Assembly: GCA_045546875.1 (NCBI GenBank)
Contig: JAZQDP010000425.1
Span: 1-15,523, forward strand
DNA: 15,523 bases
Direction: 5' to 3'
From: RUG11551 sp045546875
GTDB taxonomy: Bacteria; Planctomycetota; Planctomycetia; Pirellulales; Thermoguttaceae
The translations under genes and the position numbers were made by a program. The notes under the pieces were generated by a model. It was not told the DNA's origin. It saw only the letters and a list, made by a program, of their open reading frames with translations, and made no database searches. This document shows positions 15,499 through 15,523 of the stretch, piece by piece. Each line of letters starts with the position of its first letter. The first letter of the stretch is position 1.

Positions 15499-15504
15499 AA
15501 TATA
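15499..15504 (-). promoter_or_regulatory. Possible -10 box of the PEP-CTERM gene
   Basis: On the minus strand TATATT lies 23 bases before the start codon. The matching -35 would fall outside the window, so this cannot be tested here. It would give a short leader of about 17 bases containing the Shine-Dalgarno sequence. Confidence 0.25.
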
Positions 15505-15523
15505 AAGTACGGTGTATTTAAAA

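Overview
The window looks like a chromosomal segment of a Planctomycetota bacterium, possibly a host- or gut-associated Pirellulales/Thermoguttaceae-like lineage. That placement is an inference. It rests on a PEP-CTERM protein built of autotransporter-type beta-strand repeats, a membrane protein with an N-terminal zinc ribbon, a secreted BPL_N-type protein, and many Sec-exported hydrolases without cellulosome or SusC/D genes. No rRNA, tRNA, CRISPR array, transposase or phage gene was seen.

Region 1 (1-3027, + strand, AT-rich) is a tightly coupled gene string. It holds the 3' part of a bile-acid:sodium symporter (BASS) family transporter, a HemX/CcsA-like polytopic membrane protein and hemA (glutamyl-tRNA reductase, first step of C5 tetrapyrrole synthesis). 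Both junctions are 4-base stop/start overlaps (GTGA, ATGA) with good Shine-Dalgarno sequences, so the three are probably co-transcribed and translationally coupled. Region 2 (3247-4536) is a lone polytopic membrane protein with a zinc ribbon, function unknown.

Region 3 (4771-11103, + strand, visibly more GC-rich) is a block of six exported proteins. They are a BPL_N/class I amidotransferase-like protein, a GH5-like glycoside hydrolase, a GH16 glycoside hydrolase with an intact ExDxxE motif, and three tandem paralogous alpha/beta-hydrolase esterases. The simplest reading is a small plant or algal polysaccharide-degradation locus in which GH5 and GH16 cut beta-glycan backbones and the esterases remove acyl groups. 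The substrate is not determined by the sequence. The esterases have an extended -10 promoter in front and a strong hairpin terminator behind.

Region 4 (11372-15475, - strand, convergent) encodes a 1367-residue exported repeat protein ending in a PEP-CTERM sorting signal. About eight ~30-residue PATR repeats lie within larger duplicated modules. It is probably a surface or matrix protein processed by an exosortase encoded elsewhere.

The least explained structure is in the intergenic gaps of region 3. A 59-nt sequence occurs nearly unchanged just after two different stop codons. One copy forms the left arm of a 162-bp inverted repeat built of 9-nt-period units, and the gap before GH16 holds a second 9-nt-period inverted element of unrelated sequence. 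The two gaps between the esterases hold 7-nt-period repeats that begin at or next to the stop codon. These resemble in style the short tandemly repeated sequences (STRR) known from cyanobacteria and suggest that this block is prone to rearrangement.
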